Positions 11,991-24,030 are shown, counted from the first letter of the stretch. The stretch is DNA of 64,000 nt from Trachythela sp. YZ-2020 (GCA_016169945.1 JADLSH010000145.1:2789501-2853500); one strand, 5' to 3'. Notes: generated from the letters alone by a model not told the origin. Numbers and translations: made by a program.

Positions 11991-13719
11991 GTATAACCCC
12001 TCTTACGTCAGCACTGTGAATTAGTTTCCAGGCCAACCGTGTGAACAGGTGCGCGCGCATGTTGACAGGAAGCATGTAAAAACTTGTTTCAAACGGGTTT
12101 TGGCTATTGTGTTTCAGGAAAAACGTCATATCGTTCGATTGTGTTTGGCGCCCAGATTTTTCAAATGTATTTAGTTGTACCGCTTTCCTGTACAGTTCTT
12201 ATTACCCCGATGACTTACTTATTTACCTCAAAATCTACATCATATATATTTGGTAAAGCGGTTGTTTTAGACTCGTTGCTTGTTACATGGTTTGAACTTC
12301 CCCTGTAAACTTGTATTTCTGCATGTCTGAATAATAAGTAAAACATACACACACGCACATAATTTTTCAAAATTGTATTTAATTAAATTTTTAGAGAGAA
12401 TTATGTTTTGTTGTCTTCTTCTGTAAACTAAAGAGAAAGAATATAATAACAGTCACATACTATCATGTATGACTGTTTAAATGTATAGTAATACAAGTGA
12501 TGGATGATACGTACTTCAATTAGAAAGTGGCGCCCACCACGCTTAAAAGATCGTAGAGAGACATATTTATTTCTGGATCCTTTGATCTTCGCAATGACAC
12601 GATGAAAATAAAAGAAAAGAGATAATAGTGAAGTGCGGTTGAAAGTAATTTACGATTAGAGTTTTACACAGTGATAATAATAATAATACGAACATACCTG
12701 CAGATTAGGCAAGAGAACTCTTGCCCATTAACTAAATTGTCCTCGACGTTCTTAAGGTGCATCCCTATTTTGAATCCTTCGCAAGTTTCTACATGTAGAA
12801 TAAGTCTTATCGTTATTTTTGTGAGCTTAGTAAACACATGAAACGTTTTCATTATTTAAAACTATTCACCATGCAGTTAATTAATCCATGCTTCAATGTG
12901 GGTGGCGAACTGATTTATGTTAAGCTGCGACTTGAATTTTATTAGGTAATTTATCTTCGCCTGTGGTAACAAACTTTAGGCTACAAATGTTTCTTCTTTT
13001 GTTCCTGCTGCAGGGGTAAACTTATATTCGCTTTTATTCGTTTTCTTTGTGTACCGCGATAAAGTCAGAAACTATATATATATAATTTCAGGATTATTTC
13101 GTTTTTGTTTACAATTAGACACTTATGTGTTCAATGAAGCATTACGAATAATTATACTTCGTTAATCCGTTATATTATGCGAAGACTGTTTCTATAGTAG
13201 AGTATAATCCTTTATTGTTGTAACGCTATCATGATTTCCATACTAAACTGAAAGAAGTTGTTTATATTATACAATAATATTAAGTGTTTATAGTTTATAT
13301 CACGCGCTCATTACATGATGCATGTGCAATAGTTAACCTGTTAATGAAGAGTGTCAAGTCCAGTCTCAAGCATTAACCCAGCGCGCGATCTTGCCAGAAG
13401 GTATTATCTGTTTGATTCAGTTTGGAAATTTGGTGCTTATATTTTATACTTGGTAATATATCTGTTTGTACTATGTCTATACTTAGGATCGCGCTGCTTG
13501 ACTGCGTTCATATATATATTATATTCGACACATTGACAAACGCACAGAGTAATATCGATTAAATGTTTATAATGACAGAGTATATGTACATACACAAGTA
13601 ATTGACTAAATAAATTTCTCAGCTTTGACAGTGTCTTCCAACTTGAATCGTTTGATTTTGTACAAAGAGGCATTCTCTGTTAAGAGCAGATTTTTGGAGT
13701 ATTACAGTATAGCTTATTG
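11991..13719. other. Intergenic AT-rich DNA
   Basis: Several short open frames (for example 12084-12308) have no recognisable domain and low-complexity composition. No RNA gene or repeat family identified. Confidence 0.45.
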
Positions 13720-16108
13720 TGGAGCAGTTTGTAAAACGTTTGCGTCGTGATTTAATTTCTTCTTTCGATCCAAGGACACGTAAATATTTTAAACTTCGCG
13801 GTACCGCTTCGGTCTCTTTACACGGCGTAGGAGGCAGAACTGTGAGTAAGCTCCGGCATTTTGATTTAAGTCGATTATGTTCAAACACTAAAAGAACATG
13901 GCAAATTTTGAATGAAGTCATTAATAAGAAAAAGCGTGCCAATAAACTATCTTCAACTTTTGTTTCTAATGACAAAGAAATCTCAAATCCAATTGAAGTT
14001 GCGAATAATTTTTGTGATTATTTTACTAATATTGGGATTAATTTAGCCAAGAATATACCAGATTCTACAGTTTCCTATCGTTCTTACTTATCTGGCAATT
14101 ATGTTAATTCACTATCCCTTGAATTAACAACCCAAGAAGAAGTAGTGGAAATAATTAATTCATTGCGATCCGGAACCGCGGCTGGCTACGATAAGATTCC
14201 GATATCCGCCTTAAAAGATTCTGTTAATGTAATTTCAGAATCCATTACTCATATTATTAATCTATCCATTTCTTCTGGCATTGTTCCTGATCTCATGAAA
14301 ATTGCTCGTGTTATTCCGTTATTCAAGTCGGGTGACCATAGACTTTTTGAAAACTATAGACCCGTATCAGTCTTACCTATCTTCTCTAAACTATTAGAGA
14401 GAGAGTCGTATATAAACGTATGAAATTTATGGAAAAATTATCCATTCTTTGTGATAATCAGTATGGGTTTAGAAAAAACCATTCAACATCTCTGGCATTG
14501 ATGCACTTGTATGACAGAATAACATCGGCAATCGATCGAAAGGAATTTACAGTTGGAATCTTTTTAGATCTCTCTAAGGCATTTGACACCGTAAATCATG
14601 ATACTTTATTCGACAAACTCCAACATTACGGTATCAGAGGATTGGCTCTTGATTGGATGAAAAGCTACTTTTACAACCGTCTATAGTTTGTTCAATACAA
14701 TGACACTTTTTCCACTTACAAAATTATAAATTGTGGGGTGCCCCAAGGTTCAATCCTTGGGCCACTTCTGTTTCTGCTATATATTAATGATTTAGGCAAT
14801 GTTTCTGATATTTTTGAGTTGATTTTGTTCGCTGATGACATTAATCTATTCTGCTCACATAAGGATTAACTGTGAAATTGATAAGTTATCTGAGTGGTTT
14901 AAGGCAAATAAGCTGTCAATTAATATAAAGAAATCTAATTATATGATCTTTAAACCTAGACAAAAAGGAATAAAATAATTAGTCGTTTTTAATAGTGAGT
15001 TCTCGAGCATTTGCGCTCCCCCACCCTCGTCAAAACTTCGTGTAAGACTAATGAAAATGCTCGAGAACTCGCTATTAAAAACGACTAATTATTTTTAATA
15101 GCTCACAGCCTCTGCGGAGGAGAGTGTCTTTAAACCTAGACAAAAAGGAATAGTAAATGATTTATCTATAATATTAAATGGTTATATAATTGATAGAGTA
15201 AAAGAGGTTGTTTTCCTCGGTGTTATTTTGGATGAGCACTTATCCTGGAAACCTCATATTTCTCAAGTTGCTAGGAAAATATCAAAATCTATAGGTATTA
15301 TATACAAGGCTAGTTTTTCCCTTTCGAAGTCTTATATAAATTGTATTATTCTCTAGTCTATCCTTACTTACAGTATTGTATTATTGTTTGGGGTTCTGCC
15401 TACGCAACAAATTTAAAACGCATTGTCTTGCTTCAAAAGCGCATTATTAGAATTATTAATAAAGAAACATTTAATGCACACACTGATCCGATCTTTGCTG
15501 AGCTGAAGATATTGAAAAAATCTATTTGTATCAGCTAGGGAAATTTATGTATTTAGCCTATACCAAAATAATTTATTACCCAAAAGTTTTGATTATCTAT
15601 TTCTTCGCACAAGTCAAGTCCATAACCATACACGTCATTCTAACTTGTATTATCTCCCCTTTTGCAGGACAGACATTAAAAAATCTTCAGTTATTTATCA
15701 AGCCCCGAAATTTTTTAATACATTAAGCTGTGATATTCGTAATGCATCAAGTGTTTCTTTATTTCAGTCTAAATTAAAAAAATACTTGTTTTTCTCGTAA
15801 CTGTTCTAACATTTATATTATTGATATTTTTTTTAACTTGACAATTAAATTTTTTGTTGCTTTTATTATTTAATTTGAAATAATATATTATTAATATTGT
15901 AACTACTGTATTTTGATATTAGTATAATTATTGTCTCTGCACTGTTGCTTCCATATCTATCAGAGTAAATTTATAAGATAAAGGAGCCCAATTTTATAAG
16001 CCTTCTGGTTTCTTTTGGGCTACCTTGCCTTCACCTATTTAATTATTGTTTCTTTTGTAACTATTTAATTTGTGGCAGAATAAATTTATTTGATTTGATT
16101 TGATTTGA
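13720..16108 (+). pseudogene. CR1/L2-type LINE, 5'-truncated, ORF2 relic with 3' tail
   Basis: Fragments of a reverse transcriptase run in order. The pre-RT region ends FCDYFTNIG. RT blocks follow: [70 protein letters not shown] and the catalytic FADD (here FADDINLF). Then come FLGVILDEHLSWKPHI and the C-terminal block with YPYLQYCIIVWGSA. Stops or frameshifts occur near 14423, 14686 and 14870, and a hairpin insertion lies at 14973-15126. The 3' end is AATAAATTTA plus a TTTGA repeat tail (about 16090-16108). No endonuclease remains. The first 120 bp of the open frame look unlike LINE sequence and may be fused flank. Confidence 0.85.
14947..15152. repeat. Hairpin insertion with 26-bp flanking direct repeats, inside the LINE
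   Basis: The LINE sequence at 14947-14972 is repeated exactly at 15127-15152. Between them are arms 14973-15009 and 15058-15094, which are 37 bp each and reverse complementary with one mismatch. A 32-bp tail containing CCTCTGCGGAGGAGAG follows. Removing one repeat and the insert restores the LINE frame (FKPRQKGIVNDL). The insert carries no coding. Confidence 0.85.
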
Positions 16109-17209
16109 GGAACTAACGATCTCACCCATGAAAGGCCTGAGGGTGTCGGATCTTCGATTGACCATTTAGTTTGTTATATTTTAAGAGAATTTTCGAGCGT
16201 CCGAGTTGTCGGTGTTTGCCTGTGATCCCTCGCAGTAATTTGTATCTGGCTGGTGGGGAATTTTTTCAAAAGGCAAAACTTTTGAATCAATATCTAGCTA
16301 GGCGTTGTGTTGGCACAATATCCTAACGTTTTCTGTTGGCAACACAAACATTTTAATAGTATATTTAAGGATTTATATTTACAAGATGGCGTTCACCACA
16401 ATAAGTTAGGTCAATATTTTATATACCGTAGCTATCGAGGTGCCATATTACAAGTTTTAGACATGCTATAGTTTATTATATTTCAGTGAGTCGCACTAGC
16501 CGATGCGTCAACCTCGTGTTGATAAGGCTAACGTGTTACTTTTACACGTTTAATTAGTTTTTATGGTTCCTCGTTTGACATTTTCCAGTAATTTGTTACT
16601 AGCTTGATTATGGGTTTTGTTTTCATTTTTATAAAAAATACTTTGTTTTGCCATTGTGCATTTGGCCTATTTACCACTTGCAATGGAGCATTATGGAGGT
16701 TTTTTGTTTGAAACAATTTTTGCCATAATTATGAATTTTGAATTTTGATGCCAGTGTGTGGTTTAACATAACTATTATAATATTGCCAGTGAGGTCTTTG
16801 TTACCTTTTGGCCATACATTATATAATTTTTAACATACAATCCCTCGTCTCAATACAAGGCTAATATATGACTGTATATCTATATACAATGTGTCTCGCA
16901 CTAGCATAGGTATGGCCTAATTGTATTTGGAGGGTGTAGCTCTGTTGGAGAGGGTTCACACAAATTCCTGAAAACCGGCCGACCACGAACTCTATCCTGT
17001 GTAGCTGTCTTGTAGGTAGGTAGAGAAACTTCTGGCTATCCCAACATCCCGATTTCACAAAATGTAAATGATGATGCCGAGAATTACCCTCTCCAAGGCC
17101 CCATCCAGCCCTGCTGGAGAAGGGATTCGAGGCATCGAAACCCCTCCACAGGCGTTACTGAACCCCCCACTGATTCAGATTAAATGCCGAGCAGACTGAA
17201 GAAGCACTT
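16109..17209. other. Non-coding stretch, probably including the 3' end of the DIRS element
   Basis: No gene recognised. The sequence directly left of the recombinase (about 16900-17200) is likely the non-coding end of the minus-strand DIRS element; no terminal repeat could be matched to its other end. Confidence 0.4.
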
Positions 17210-17800
17210 GCGGCGGTGTTCGAAGATAGCGTAGATAAGCATCGCTAGACCAACGACCAAGAGTTTTGATCAAATGATCTGGCGGGCCGTTGAAGGTGAG
17301 ATAGGGCCGCTATCAAAAGTGGGCCGTTGAGGTGAGATAGGGCCGCTGAGGTGGCTGCACCAATGCGGAAACTGTGGCTAGAATAGTTCCTCGGAACGCC
17401 AGCTGACTGCAGAATGACCCGAAGCCAGAAGTTGACCAACCTGGGTGTGAGGGGGAACCCATTGTTGCAAATGAAAAGAGGACCCGGCGTAGAACACCGA
17501 ACAGCGACATAACGCGACAATGCCTGAACTGGACAAATGGCCTGCCCCGAAGGCCCCAGTAGCCGGTGCAACCGTGGTGGAAAGGGTGCGTTTTGGACGC
17601 TTTTAAGAACAGAGGAAAGTGACCAGCAGCTTCATATCGAATGTCCGCTTGAGACAAGTTACGTGACGGGATTAAGGTGCCAGAACACGTAAATTCGCTC
17701 ACTCTCAGAAACCCGAAAAAAGCAGTGCAGCACGCAGCCCAAATCCTCGCGTGATCAAAGGAAGGTGAAGAGAGTGCGCTGTGAAGGATTTCCATCATAG
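17210..17800 (-). pseudogene. DIRS tyrosine recombinase (broken)
   Basis: Minus-strand pieces show the recombinase signature. FFGFLRVSEFTCSG carries the first catalytic Arg, SHSFRIGAATSAA the His-x-x-Arg box, and LGRWSSDAYLRYLR the final catalytic Tyr. A roughly 45-bp internal duplication (a repeated stretch reading ALSHL) separates the HxxR box from PDHLIKTLGRW and shifts the frame, and another frameshift lies near 17550. The enzyme would have joined a circular cDNA into the genome; it cannot be made from this copy. Confidence 0.85.
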
Positions 17801-17807
17801 GATTCCC

Positions 17808-18437
17808 ACAAGGGAAGACGAAGCAAACAACAATTCCATAGCAGAACCAGTCATGCAACAAATTCCATCAAATATCAGTGGAACCAATAATTCGCATACT
17901 GTGCCAAAAACGCCTAACAAACATGCAAATTTTTCTGCGAAAAATGTCACTGTTGTTGCGGGAGATTCAATTGTCCAGAACCTCCAAGGATGGCGTCTTT
18001 CTAATACTGACAATCATGTTGTTGTCAAAAGCTTTTCTGGTGCAAATATAACAGATATGGAAGACTATTTAAAGCCCATTCTTCGTAAGGAGCCGAATAA
18101 AGTCATTCTACACGTAGGAACTAACGATTTAAAACATCTATCTGCTAAGAGAGTGGCTGAAGGGATTGCAAATCTCGCAACCCAAATTGTAGAAGATTCC
18201 CCGGCAACCAGCATTGTGATTTCTAGTATATTACCACGATCAGACAACTCCGAACTATCGGCAAAAGCAACAGAAGCCAATAAACTTACTAAAGCAATAT
18301 GCTCTAAAAATCAATGGGCATTTATTGATCATAAATCAGTTAATTTGTCTTGTCTAAACACAAGAGGCTTGCACCTTAATCGTAAAGGAACTTCTGTTGT
18401 AGCAAAGAACATTTCTAAGTACATTAGTTCCTGTTAG
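17808..18437 (+). CDS. LINE ORF1 with SGNH/GDSL hydrolase-like domain (5' partial)
   Basis: About 210 residues; the first in-frame ATG is at 17853. Motifs: VVAGDSIVQNL (block I, catalytic Ser), VILHVGTNDLKHL (block III, Gly-x-Asn-Asp) and GLHLNRKGTSVV (block V His). This esterase-like domain is known from ORF1 of CR1-group LINEs, where its role is unresolved. A homologous ORF1 occurs at 38096-38896. The frame is intact but the N-terminus is probably truncated by 5' truncation of the insert. Confidence 0.75.
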   Translation, partial: TREDEANNNSIAEPVMQQIPSNISGTNNSHTVPKTPNKHANFSAKNVTVVAGDSIVQNLQGWRLSNTDNHVVVKSFSGANITDMEDYLKPILRKEPNKVILHVGTNDLKHLSAKRVAEGIANLATQIVEDSPATSIVISSILPRSDNSELSAKATEANKLTKAICSKNQWAFIDHKSVNLSCLNTRGLHLNRKGTSVVAKNISKYISSC

Positions 18438-18519
18438 GAAATTGCCGTAAGTCAATTAATTCTTTATCTGCATCTCATATTTCTAATACCGAAGCCCCAT
18501 ATACTAGATTATTCAGCCA

Positions 18520-20099
18520 TGGTCTTGCCATTGCTTGTCTAAATATAAATAGTTTGTTAGCTCACATTGATGATTTAAGAATCTTTATGGACAATAGTAA
18601 AATCGATATATTATCTATAAATGAAACTAAGTTAGATTCGTCCATCACCAATAGTGAAATCCATCTTTCAGGCTATGATGTTGTTAGGCTAGACCGTAAG
18701 GTTAATGGTAGAAGTGGTGGTGGTGTATGTATGTATATACGAAGTAATCTAAATTTTCGAATTCGTAAAGATCTGGCAAATGAAGATCTTGAAATCCAAA
18801 TAATCGAAATTTCTAATCCTCGTTCAAGGCCGTTTTTGGTGGGTACATGGTATAGACCTCCAAGCTCGTCCCAACAATTATTTACTCTATTCGAGAAAAT
18901 TATCGATAAGATAGATGCTGAGAATTCCGAACTGTATTTACTTGGAGATTTGAATTGTGACCTATTGTCAAACACACCAAATTCCAACACGTCTGAGCTT
19001 TTGAATATATTTGATATTTATAATCTCTCACAGACAATTGCTGAACCTACCAGAATAACAAATACCTCACAAACATTAATTGATCTATGTATCACCAATA
19101 ATCTTGATAAAGTAAAAGCTTCCGGTGTTCTTTCTCTTGGTATAAGTGATCATTCTCTGGTATACCTTATTCGGAAATTTACATATCATTTACTATATCA
19201 ATGACTTGCCTAACTGCTTGAACGAGGGTTTACCCAGAATGTATGCTGATGATACGAACATCAGCATGCAAAGTAATAACCTTTCTGAGCTAGAAAATCT
19301 TATGAATGCCGAAATAGCCAATTTAAACACATGGCTAGAGGCAAATAAGCTAAGTTTAAATATTGCCAAGACTGAATTTATGATTATCGGATCTCGACAA
19401 AGACTTTCAACCTTTGATAATCAGAATGTGGAAGTATGTGTTAATAATAAACAGATTAATAGAGTGTTGAAGTCTAAATCATTGGGTTTAACAATTGATG
19501 AGAACTTGACTTGGAAATATCATGTTGATAATATCACGAAAAAAGTCTCTTCGGGTATCGGCGCTCTCAAACGAATGAGAGATTTTATTACCAGGGAAAC
19601 TGCAATTCGAGTTTACCAAAGTTTGGTGGAGCCCTATTTTTCCTATTGTGCCCCTGTTTGGGATGGCCTAGGTAAAAAGCAAAGCGATAAATTACAAAAA
19701 TTACAGAATAGGGCCGCCCGTGTTATTACCCGTTCATCTTATGATATTTCATCAAGTTCTCTTCTTGAAGAACTCAATTGGGAATCATTGTCCACTAAGC
19801 GATTAAAGCAAAAGGCAATCCTTATGTTTAATACTGTTAACAAACGTACACCATTTTATTTACAAGAGATGTTTTCTCTTAGTGAGAGTGTTTATAATCT
19901 GAGAGATTCTTATGGTAAACTCTATGTCCCAATACCACGCACAGATTATTTGAAACGCTCCTTTAGTTACAGTGGAGCCTCCTTATGGAATGGCCTGCCA
20001 GAATCTCTTAGATCAGTAACCTCTCTCGCTACTTTTAAGACGGGTTTAGAAGCCTTCTTAAATAATAATCGATCTGACTCCCACACGGCAATCAGGTAG
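18520..20099 (+). pseudogene. LINE ORF2: endonuclease joined to RT C-terminal half
   Basis: The AP-endonuclease part (18554-19175) shows IDILSINETKLD, RSGGGVCMYIRS, VGTWYRPPSSS, YLLGDLNCDLL and LGISDHSLVY. After a deletion junction near 19178 it continues in another frame with YADDTNIS (RT catalytic), LEANKLSLNIAKTEFMIIGS, LGLTIDENLTWKYHV, YFSYCAPVWDGLGKKQ and SYSGASLWNGLPESLR, ending at 20099. Neither half alone is a working retrotransposase. Confidence 0.85.
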
Positions 20100-20215
20100 A
20101 ACAGTATTTATATTTCTTTTTGCTCCTTTTTAAAATATTTTAATAGTTTTGTAAATAATTATACTGATGATTCTCCGTGTTTAAATAAAGCTGATGTATG
20201 TGTATGTATGTATGT

Positions 20216-20870
20216 AACGAGGGGAGGAATGGACTCTACCAAGATCGCGCAGCATCGACGTAGGAGCCAATCTTTTTGCTTGGAAGAGCCAAGTTGCGAA
20301 CAGCATCAGTAGCCATTTTGAGGACGGAAATCACGGGAACCCAAACGTAGCAGCGAATTAGAAATACGCCTGTTGACCCGTTGAGTATACGCGCTGAGTT
20401 GTGGGAGCTGAACCTTGCGCCAACAGATCAAAACATATTGAGCAATCAAGTCGGTGGTACCAACTGTGTGAGGAACGCTGTAGGAATTTGACGGGAAGCG
20501 GATTGGCCGTGGGAACCAAACGGCGGAATTCCTGCAAGTTCAAACGAGACAGTGCATCAGCTGCGGTGTTCACTCTGTCCGGTGTGTGAGACGCAGAAAA
20601 CACAAAATTATGACGGCACGCTTCGAGAGTGAGGATCCCCAGAAAATGCATGATGTCAGGCGATTTGGACGTCCCGGCATTCAAAATATTCACGACCGCC
20701 ATATTGTCACACAAAAACTGCACCCGAAGTCGCGACCAAGCGGCACCCCAAAGGTGATCCGCCACGACAACGGGCACTAATTCCCGGAATGCGATGGACG
20801 CCGGGGCGTGAAGAAAAAACCACGTGTAGAACCAGCACCTGGTAAAAATAGGTTGTGCTCTATCTGATCC
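20216..20870 (-). pseudogene. DIRS RNase H C-terminal part and linker
   Basis: On the minus strand: FRELVPVVVADHLWGAAWSR (the Glu-bearing RNase H block), VQFLCDNMAVVNILN (Asp block) and HTPDRVNTAADALSRLNLQE (the final Asp block with LSR). These match DIRS/Ty3-type RNase H. The first Asp block (VSSDASGAHGFGALW) lies beyond the inserted LINE at 21936-22060. The frame breaks repeatedly downstream of 20400. Confidence 0.85.
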
Positions 20871-20875
20871 TGTCC

Positions 20876-21935
20876 TCCTGACAGTTGGCGTACCCCAAGG
20901 ATCCATACTCGGCCCTGTTCACTGTATATGTTAATGAACTTCTATCAGTTCCTAAGCAGTGCGAAAGTATGGGATATGTAGACGACACCAAAGTTCTCCT
21001 TGCACTTCCCCCAAGTGAACCCAACGACGCTATATCTGTCTTAAACCAAGATCTCTTGGCCGTCTTAAGATGGTGCTGCATCAACTCACTGCTAATAAAT
21101 CCTGATAAAACCAAACTACTCGTAGTAGGAGTCCACCAGTTCACCCGATCTTTGTCTCTACCACCTGTGTATTTGCTGGACAAAGAAATCAAGCCGTCAC
21201 CAGTCGTTAAAGACTTGGGTGTGTTGATTGATTCTAACCTAACTTATAATGATCACATTATAAACTATCTGGAAACTGTATCTACAAGTTAACTCGCATA
21301 AACCGCATTAAACATTTATTAGATAGAAAGACGCTGATTTTAGTTATTAATGCGTTTGTATTCAGTAAAATGTTTTATTGTTCCACTGTCTGGACCAATA
21401 CATCTAAGAAGAATATTTCTAAGCTCCAGCTTGTTCAAAACTTTGCTTGTAGAATTGTTTTAGGTCTTAGGAAATACGACCACATCACTGAAGCCGCAAC
21501 TCATTAGGATGGCTAAGCGTAAATGACAAACTGCTTCTCAACGATATTGCTATGGTACACATATGCCTGTTAGGGAAGGCTCCTCAGTATCTAAGCAGTA
21601 TGTTTGCGGTTACTAGAAATAGTATTAGTCAAAGAACAACAAGAAGTAGCAAGGACCTAAATCTTCCTAAATGCAGACTCGTTGCCGGTCAACGTTCTTT
21701 TGCATTTAGAGGCGCTAGAGCTTTTAACAGTATACCAAAGGAATTGAAATCTATTGATAATTCTGCCGCTTTTAAGAAGCTGGCAAACTATATCATAAAC
21801 TTAACTAGCTAATCGTATTCGTAGTTTTTAGATTTATAATTGTAATAGTAGCATAATTGTTTTTGTAGTAGTTATGGCAGAATAGCCCCGACAAGGGGAG
21901 TCGTAATAAATTGTATGAAGTATGAAGCATGAACC
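20876..21935 (+). pseudogene. 5'-truncated CR1-type LINE, RT palm to 3' end
   Basis: Starts at [11 protein letters not shown] and continues with MGYVDDTKVLLALP (catalytic YVDD), INPDKTKLLVVG and KDLGVLIDSNLTYNDHI. The C-terminal block SLVSKMFYCSTVWTN is disrupted by frameshifts, and RSFAFRGARAFNSIPKELK precedes the stop. The 3' end has an AGCCCC/GGGG hairpin and a short GTATGAAGTATGAAGCATGA tail. The flanking GAACCAG on both sides may be a target duplication. It is inserted in the RNase H gene of the DIRS element. Confidence 0.8.
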
Positions 21936-23110
21936 AGTCATTACGCCACAGGGCACCAAAACCGTGAGCGCCCGACGCATCTGATGACACCCGTAATTCC
22001 GGTAGCTGCGATACCGTAGGGGACAGGAAAAAGGACGCCCCATTCCACTCCTGGAAGAAGGACAACCACCAACGTAATCACGGCGAAATTCCAAATTCAG
22101 TCGAATGGGGTGATCCCGATGCCGAAAACAACACAAGAGATCGATCATCCGCCGAAGAAAAGTGCGCCCAGGAACTAATACGCGGCAGGCGTGATGGAGA
22201 GAACCGATAAGTTATTCCAGGTCAGGACGAGAGCAGGTTGTCTTACGCGCCTCGGTTAACCTTTCCTGCAGGTAGACGAGCCATCTGCTTGACAGAATCT
22301 AACTCTACGCCGAGGAACACCAAAATCGTAGTAGGGCCCTCGCATTTCTCCACGTGTAATGGCAAACCCAACCGAGGAAACAATTCGAACGCGATGACGC
22401 CGGACCCATTGTCAGAAAGTCATCCAAATAATGAAAAAGGGGGTTAACAGCATAATTGTCCATTAAAATCCATTCAACCGCCTCTGCAACCTAGTCAAAT
22501 ACAAAAGGAGCCGAGCACAAACCAAAAGGAAAAACGACATCGACAAAAAATCTATCGCGCTATTTCATCCCGAACAAAAAGCGATCTTCAGGATGAATGG
22601 GAATATTCCGGTATGCTGCTTTAACGTCGAACTTCGCCATCATGGCCCCGGGGTCTATCTCTAGCAACGCCCGAATAGCATCATCGACAGTAACATACTT
22701 TAGAGAGTAAGGCTCTTTTGGTATCCCATCGTTGACGGTGTGACCGACCGGGGAGGACAAATCTAAAATAAGGCGCTATTTACCCGGTTGGTGGTGCTTG
22801 GGAATTACCCCAAAGGGACTGATTTGAAGGCTGGGAATTGATCAAACGTGCCAGCCAACCTCCCCTCCGCAATTTCCGCGGCGATATACTTATCCACAAC
22901 GTCGGGATTTTCAGACGCAGATCGCATATTGGACCCCAACGAACGCAACGGTGCACGGCCGGGTTTCCAGCCCACACGAAACCCCGAACGAATACCGTCT
23001 AACACGAAAGTCAGTTTGTGAGGCGGAAAACCGTTTAACTCTCGCCGGAACTCGTTAAGCACCAGTGGTGTTACGGACGCCACTGGACTATTAATACTGA
23101 CCCGCGCCGT
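21936..23110 (-). pseudogene. DIRS reverse transcriptase and start of RNase H
   Basis: On the minus strand in order: the pre-RT text EIAEGRLAGTFDQFP, then LILDLSSPVGHTVNDGIPKE, MAKFDVKAAYRNIPIHPED (first catalytic Asp), FFVDVVFPFGLCSAPFVF, the catalytic box FHYLDDFLTMGP, and after further decay VSSDASGAHGFGALWRNDWF (RNase H Asp). In-frame stops occur next to the PFGL block, and several frame changes are needed. The YLDD box and PFGL are characteristic of LTR/DIRS rather than LINE RTs. Confidence 0.85.
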
Positions 23111-23269
23111 TGCTACAAAAAAACAAAACACACACAATTTAACAGGAGGCTTACTTAGCACGGCAATCGGCAAGCAACAAGACGCAAAAAGAAACGCAAA
23201 ATGCTACCAAAACGCAAACATGAAAAATACAGAAAATACATGCAACAATCATAACAAAAATATATTACG

Positions 23270-24023
23270 TTGACTACTGACTACCAAGATATATACAGCC
23301 ATAATGCACCCAACAGGCAGGGGAATTCCCTACAATCCACGCACCAAACCCGAAAAAGTCAGCGATCCCAGGGGCGTTAGCCAGAACTTGTGCCAACTGG
23401 TAGAGTTGGCGAAGATAAGGCGGGAGCCATGGGAAAATTGGGGTTACGGTTTGGGCAGACGGGACGCCGGTGAAGACCCCTGCACCGCGGCACGTCACAC
23501 ACGTGCACATATCGACAAAACGGGCGTAAACTAATGCAACGCCCACTATTCCACGAACGACAGATAGTTGAGCCAAAACGTGCCCCTGAACTCTCTGGAG
23601 GGTACGGGGATACAGAGGACGGAAATACCCGAGCTACAGCCGACGTATGGAAATTATACAATCCCACATGCATGGTGGACCAATCAGTAATATGGCGAGC
23701 CGCCGCATCCCGTCTAAAAGCCTCGTCGTAGTTAAGCCACTCGTAGTTAATGTCACTCCTCCAAACTTCGAGTGCGTATGAAGGATTAATAGCTCATACC
23801 TCACGAGGTCGACTGCTCGGGAAGGACAGTACGATGCTAGCACTAGCTTGTAAATGGCAAACGCTTGGACCCATTGGATGAGGTCCGTGAGGCGACGAGG
23901 TGGCTTCGGGCCTGGGACACCACTACCCTGCCATCCAAGGAAATGATAGGACCGACAGAGGGAGTCCGTTGGTTTCGCCAACAGGGAAGCCAAATTTATA
24001 AATTGGCCAGACGTAATAGCCAA
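23270..24023 (-). pseudogene. DIRS gag-like protein with Cys/His cluster
   Basis: The N-terminal frame (24023-23740) reads RLTDLIQWVQAFAIYKLVL and AVDLVRYELLILHTHSKFGG, a helical gag-like domain common in metazoan DIRS elements. After frameshifts, the stretch at 23377-23673 reads TICRSWNSGRC...CRYVHVCDVPRCRGLH, a Cys/His cluster taken to be the nucleic-acid-binding part. Its position at the 5' end of the element supports the gag call. Confidence 0.65.
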
Positions 24024-24030
24024 TAGTTTT

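Larger units (their letters stand above)
17805..20216 (+). mobile_element. CR1-type LINE with SGNH ORF1 and internally deleted ORF2
   Basis: Inserted into the DIRS element in the opposite orientation. It carries ORF1 (to 18437), an endonuclease segment (about 18520-19175) and RT thumb/C-terminal segment (19178-20099). The 3' UTR ends in AAATAAAGCTG plus a GTAT/ATGT repeat (20194-20216). The RT fingers and first palm blocks are missing: endonuclease text breaks off after SLGISDHSLVYL and resumes at [12 protein letters not shown] followed by YADDTNIS. It is therefore a deletion derivative that must have been copied in trans, or suffered a later deletion. Confidence 0.85.
17210..24030 (-). mobile_element. 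DIRS-type tyrosine-recombinase retrotransposon, split by two LINEs
   Basis: Reading right to left on the minus strand the order is gag-like (24023-23270), reverse transcriptase (about 23110-22161), RNase H (22160-21936, continuing 20870-20358), linker (to about 20216) and tyrosine recombinase (17800-17210). This gag-RT-RH-YR order is that of DIRS-group elements. A LINE occupies 17805-20216 and another 20876-21935; the flanking DIRS sequence resumes on each side. All frames are broken. Terminal repeats were not identified, so the outer limits are approximate. Confidence 0.85.

Noticed and set aside
12084..12308. Hydrophobic open frame of 74 codons
   Set aside because: No start context, homology or neighbouring exon; composition typical of AT-rich non-coding DNA.
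20876..21935. The LINE fragment as part of the DIRS element's own RT
   Set aside because: Opposite strand, YVDD and CR1-type blocks, and the DIRS RNase H sequence resumes on both sides.
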